DNA of 7,605 nucleotides. Source: Acidimicrobiia bacterium. Its GTDB lineage: Bacteria; Actinomycetota; Acidimicrobiia; UBA5794; UBA11373. A model generated the notes under the pieces. It ran no database searches, was not told where the DNA came from, and saw only the letters and a program-made list of their open reading frames with translations. Where the stretch lies: NCBI GenBank assembly GCA_025456165.1, contig JALOLI010000052.1, positions 1-7,605 on the forward strand, in the 5' to 3' direction. The position numbers and the translations under genes were made by a program. Shown here piece after piece: positions 5,315-7,605 of this stretch; positions within the stretch are counted from its first letter, which is position 1, and each line of letters starts with the position of its first letter.

Positions 5315-6573
5315 AGGCCGTGGTGCGCATCCCCTCCATCGACGACATCGACGTCGCCGGGAAGAAGGTGCTGCTGCGGGTCGACATCAACTCCCCCGTC
5401 GACCTCAAGACCGGCCGGCTTGCCGACTTCAACCGGATCGACAAGAGCGTGCCCACCATTCGCGACCTCGCCGACCGGGGGGCGCGCCTGGTGCTCATCG
5501 CCCACCAGGGCGACACCCTCGACTACCACAACCTCATCGACCTGGCCCAGCACGCCGCCGCCCTGTCGGGGCGGCTGGGCAAGCCGGTGGGCTTCGTGGA
5601 CGACGTCGCCGGCCCGGCGGCCCGGCGGGCCATCAAGGCCCTGGGCGACGGGGACGTGCTGCTCCTCGACAATCTGCGCTATCTGACCGAGGAGGTGTCG
5701 ACCTTCGAGCGCGACGTCAAGCTGACGCCGCAGCAAATGGCCGGCACCTACCTGGTGCGCAACCTGGCGCCGTTGTTCGACTACTACGTGAACGACGCCT
5801 TCGCCGCCGCGCACCGCGCCTCGCCGTCGATGGTGGCCTTCCAGGAAGTGCTGCCCACCGCCGCCGGCCGCCTGCTGATGGCCGAGGTCGACGCCCTGGC
5901 GGCCGTGGCCGATTCCCCGCAGCGACCCTGCGTCTACCTGCTCGGCGGGCTGAAGATCTCCGACGCCTTCGGCATGCTGGGCAAGGTGCTGGGCGACGGC
6001 ACCGCCGATGAGGTGCTCACCGCCGGGGTGACCGGCCAGGTGTTCCTCCTGGCCCAGGGGGTGACGCTGGGCGAGGCCTCGGAGAAGTTCATCCGGGACC
6101 GCAACCTCTGGGGTTTCGTGGAAGAGGCGAAGGCTCACCTGACCTCTCATGCCACGAAGATCCGAACGCCCCTCGACTTCGCCGTTGAGGCAGGAGGCAA
6201 GCGGGTGGAGATCGCGGTCGAGGACCTGCCCTCCGAGCACCTGATCCTGGACGTCGGGAGCCGCACCATCGCGGCCTATGCCCAGGCCATCTCCCGGGCG
6301 GCGACGGTCTTCGTCAACGGCCCGCCCGGGGCCTACGAGAACCCGAATGCCGACGCCGGCACCCGGGCCCTCTGGCAGGCCCTGGCAGACACCCCGGCAC
6401 ACACCGTCATCGGCGGCGGCGACACCGTGTCGAGCGCCAAGCGGTTCATCGACACCAGCCGCATCGACGTCGTGAGCACCGGAGGCGGGGCGCTGATCCG
6501 CTACTTGAGCGGCAAGCCCCTGCCTCTCATCGAGGCGATGCGCGCGGCGGCTGAGCGGTTCTGGGCGCAGTAG
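5311..6573 (+). CDS. pgk: Phosphoglycerate kinase, archaeal-like
   Basis: Interconverts 1,3-bisphosphoglycerate plus ADP with 3-phosphoglycerate plus ATP, the step after Gap. The 420-aa protein carries the PGK landmarks: RVDINSP (23-29), DNLRY in place of the usual ENVRF, YYVNDAFAAAHRASPSMVAF, the nucleotide-site GGLK (212-215), NGPPG (336-340), GGGDT (368-372) and STGGGA (389-394). RVDINSP, AHQGD and the NDAFAAAHR context match archaeal PGKs better than bacterial ones, whose equivalents are RVDFNVP and SHLGRP. The start is the GTG at 5311, in the gap stop as GTGA; two downstream GTG codons (5320, 5323) are in-frame alternatives, and no strong ribosome-binding site is seen, which fits coupling. 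It ends 31 nt from the convergent sortase gene. Enzyme identity is very likely; the archaeal affinity is by motif only. Confidence 0.92.
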   Translation: MKAVVRIPSIDDIDVAGKKVLLRVDINSPVDLKTGRLADFNRIDKSVPTIRDLADRGARLVLIAHQGDTLDYHNLIDLAQHAAALSGRLGKPVGFVDDVAGPAARRAIKALGDGDVLLLDNLRYLTEEVSTFERDVKLTPQQMAGTYLVRNLAPLFDYYVNDAFAAAHRASPSMVAFQEVLPTAAGRLLMAEVDALAAVADSPQRPCVYLLGGLKISDAFGMLGKVLGDGTADEVLTAGVTGQVFLLAQGVTLGEASEKFIRDRNLWGFVEEAKAHLTSHATKIRTPLDFAVEAGGKRVEIAVEDLPSEHLILDVGSRTIAAYAQAISRAATVFVNGPPGAYENPNADAGTRALWQALADTPAHTVIGGGDTVSSAKRFIDTSRIDVVSTGGGALIRYLSGKPLPLIEAMRAAAERFWAQ

Positions 6574-6598
6574 CCGGTCTCGCGGCACGGCGACCGGC
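6573..6598. terminator. Candidate bidirectional terminator between pgk and the sortase gene
   Basis: GCCGGTC and GACCGGC pair over 7 bp with a 12-nt loop. The stem fills most of the 31-nt space between two convergent genes, where a shared terminator is expected. There is no T tract on either side, so it is only a moderate candidate. Confidence 0.4.
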
Positions 6599-6604
6599 CG
6601 AGTG

Positions 6605-7411
6605 TTACGGGTCGAACGCCTCCGGCACCGGCACGGCGTAGGCGACCACGTTGTCCTCGAAGGAGCGCAGCGAAGGGTTGAAGGCCCCGCCGCAGGTGAT
6701 CAGAGTGAGGACGGGGTCCCCGGCGCGGCGGAAGATCTCCTGCACCGGCAGGCCCTCCTTCTCATAGGCGGCCAGTGCCTCCACACGGAACCGCCGGGTG
6801 GTGCCGTCGGAGAAGTCCACCTCGACGATGGCCCCCATCTGAACGAGGCGGAGGTCGGCAAAGGCGCCGGCCCGCCCTCCCCAGGCAACGTGAGCGGCAA
6901 GCACCGCCGACCCGGGGCTCCCGGGTGCCGGGCCGTAGCGATACCAGCCGACGGTGTCGGCCCGGGCCGGGATCTCCATCTCGCCGCGGTCGTAGCCGAC
7001 GGCAGCCACGGGAGCATCGATCCCCAGGCCGGGCAGGCGAAGCCGCACCGGCGCGGCTTGCGCCGGCATGGGCAACTCCGAGAGAAGGCCGGAGGTGACC
7101 GTGATGTCGGGAGGACCGGCCGGGTCGCTCTGCCCGGGCGGCTTGTCCAGAAAGGCGGAAGGCTTGTCCCGAAAGATGGCAGACCCGGCCGAGGGAGAGG
7201 GGGCCGCACCCGGCGCCGCCGCCGGGACCTCTCCCAGGGCCTGGGGCAGGGAGGTGTCCAGCGACGGCCGGGGGGCGTCCAGCACGACCGCGGCCACCAG
7301 GGCCGTGAAAGCTAGAGCCCGGAGCCCCCAGCGGCCTCGACGACCCGGACGCGTCTGGGGAAGCCGCAGCTGCGGCTTCCCCAGACGCCCATTACGAGAC
7401 GGGTTGCTCAC
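6605..7411 (-). CDS. Class F type sortase (membrane-anchored cysteine transpeptidase)
   Basis: Sortases cut a C-terminal sorting signal of an exported protein and link it to the cell envelope. From the GTG at 7411 the protein has 268 aa: a basic start, one membrane segment (about residues 29-45, LRALAFTALVAAVV), a variable Pro/Ala/Ser-rich linker, then the sortase domain. The catalytic triad is visible: H174 in LAAHVAWGG, C240 in LITCGG, and R249 in SLRSFEDN. This pattern, with VGWYRYGPAPG upstream of the histidine, matches the actinobacterial class F group. The start is chosen because its GTG shares four bases (GTGA) with the stop of the upstream gene; a longer frame to 7495 exists but overlaps that gene by more. 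A 38-bp palindrome covers early codons. The most likely substrate is the upstream protein, but its tail has no canonical LPXTG. Confidence 0.9.
   Translation of the reverse strand: MSNPSRNGRLGKPQLRLPQTRPGRRGRWGLRALAFTALVAAVVLDAPRPSLDTSLPQALGEVPAAAPGAAPSPSAGSAIFRDKPSAFLDKPPGQSDPAGPPDITVTSGLLSELPMPAQAAPVRLRLPGLGIDAPVAAVGYDRGEMEIPARADTVGWYRYGPAPGSPGSAVLAAHVAWGGRAGAFADLRLVQMGAIVEVDFSDGTTRRFRVEALAAYEKEGLPVQEIFRRAGDPVLTLITCGGAFNPSLRSFEDNVVAYAVPVPEAFDP
7351..7388. repeat. Perfect 38-bp palindrome with no spacer
   Basis: GCGTCTGGGGAAGCCGCAG is followed at once by its exact reverse complement, giving two 19-bp arms without mismatch. It lies in the sortase coding region, beginning 22 nt after the proposed GTG start and before the membrane segment, and encodes part of a basic stretch. 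In mRNA it would be a very strong hairpin with at least four loop nucleotides opened from the centre. It could be a regulatory element, a small palindromic insertion, or an assembly artefact. Confidence 0.9.
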
Positions 7412-7605
7412 CGGGAGGAGCGGCGAGCCGCCAGCTTCGGGAGGGAGAACCCGGCTGCGCCGATCAGGGCGAGGCCCGCGGCGACCATCGCCCACAGGGG
7501 GAATCCCCCGGAAGGCAGCAGGCCGCCCGTAGGCACCTCGTCGGGGGTGCTGTGCAGCCCGGCGATGTCCTGGATCACCAGGGCGAACGAGCCGCCGGCC
7601 AGGTC
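7408..7605 (-). CDS. C-terminus of a membrane-anchored surface protein, possibly DUF4397-type (partial, 5' end outside window)
   Basis: The frame is open from the right edge to a TGA at 7410-7408 and gives 65 residues. Visible first is DLAGGSFALVIQDIAGLHSTPDEVPTGGLLPSGG, which resembles the closing part of DUF4397 domains (aGs-x-tl followed by a P-x-GG segment). Then comes one hydrophobic segment, FPLWAMVAAGLALIGAAGF, and a basic tail ending RRSSR. This gives the motif-helix-basic-tail layout of an anchored or sortase-processed protein. The stop overlaps the sortase GTG by 4 nt, so the two genes form one coupled unit. The likely cut site is not canonical: VPTGG and LPSGG lack the spacing of LPXTG. 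The DUF4397 assignment is an inference from a short fragment, and the gene needs the region to the right to be confirmed. Confidence 0.7.
   Translation of the reverse strand, partial: DLAGGSFALVIQDIAGLHSTPDEVPTGGLLPSGGFPLWAMVAAGLALIGAAGFSLPKLAARRSSR

Noticed and set aside
5296..6588. Long antisense frame opposite pgk (430 aa), and a similar one opposite the oxidoreductase (3199-4443)
   Set aside because: Products are rich in G, R, V and H without any domain; high-GC coding strands often leave open antisense frames, and the sense genes have clear motifs.

Overview
The window is high-GC DNA (about two thirds G+C or more by eye) packed with short-spaced genes, several GTG starts and two 4-nt GTGA stop/start overlaps. 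These traits, a class F type sortase and a small YSERKGISYSAWREAGVP protein suggest an actinomycetal (Actinomycetota) chromosome, perhaps a little-studied lineage. I cannot place it more precisely from sequence alone.

Layout. (1) Positions 1-2063, minus strand: a two-gene piece of a branched-chain amino acid type ABC importer, a LivH-like permease followed 2 nt later by a LivM-like permease that runs off the left edge. Both have the same GGGGAAGG ribosome-binding sequence. Upstream lies a good sigma-70-like promoter (TTGACG, 18 nt, TAGGCT) with a small ATCGAT palindrome at the expected transcription start. (2) Positions 2077-2320, minus strand: an intact 77-nt tRNA with anticodon CAU, a strong hairpin just past its 3' end, and 168 bp further on an exact 24-bp copy of the tRNA 3' end, resembling an integration (att) scar. 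(3) Positions 2374-2766, minus strand: a 130-aa hypothetical protein. (4) Positions 2800-3207: about 400 bp with no convincing gene. (5) Positions 3208-6573, plus strand: a Gfo/Idh/MocA oxidoreductase, then glyceraldehyde-3-phosphate dehydrogenase and phosphoglycerate kinase, both looking like the archaeal (type II) families rather than the usual bacterial ones and coupled by a 4-nt overlap. (6) Positions 6605-7605, minus strand, convergent with the kinase: a class F type sortase coupled by a 4-nt overlap to the 3' end of a membrane-anchored, possibly DUF4397-type, surface protein that continues past the right edge. A perfect 38-bp palindrome lies in the first codons of the sortase.

How they fit together. 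The Gap and Pgk pair catalyses the adjacent glycolytic/gluconeogenic steps between glyceraldehyde-3-phosphate and 3-phosphoglycerate. Its likely archaeal ancestry and the neighbouring sugar-type dehydrogenase make it the most biologically unusual part of the window. The importer, tRNA region and sortase pair are separate units.
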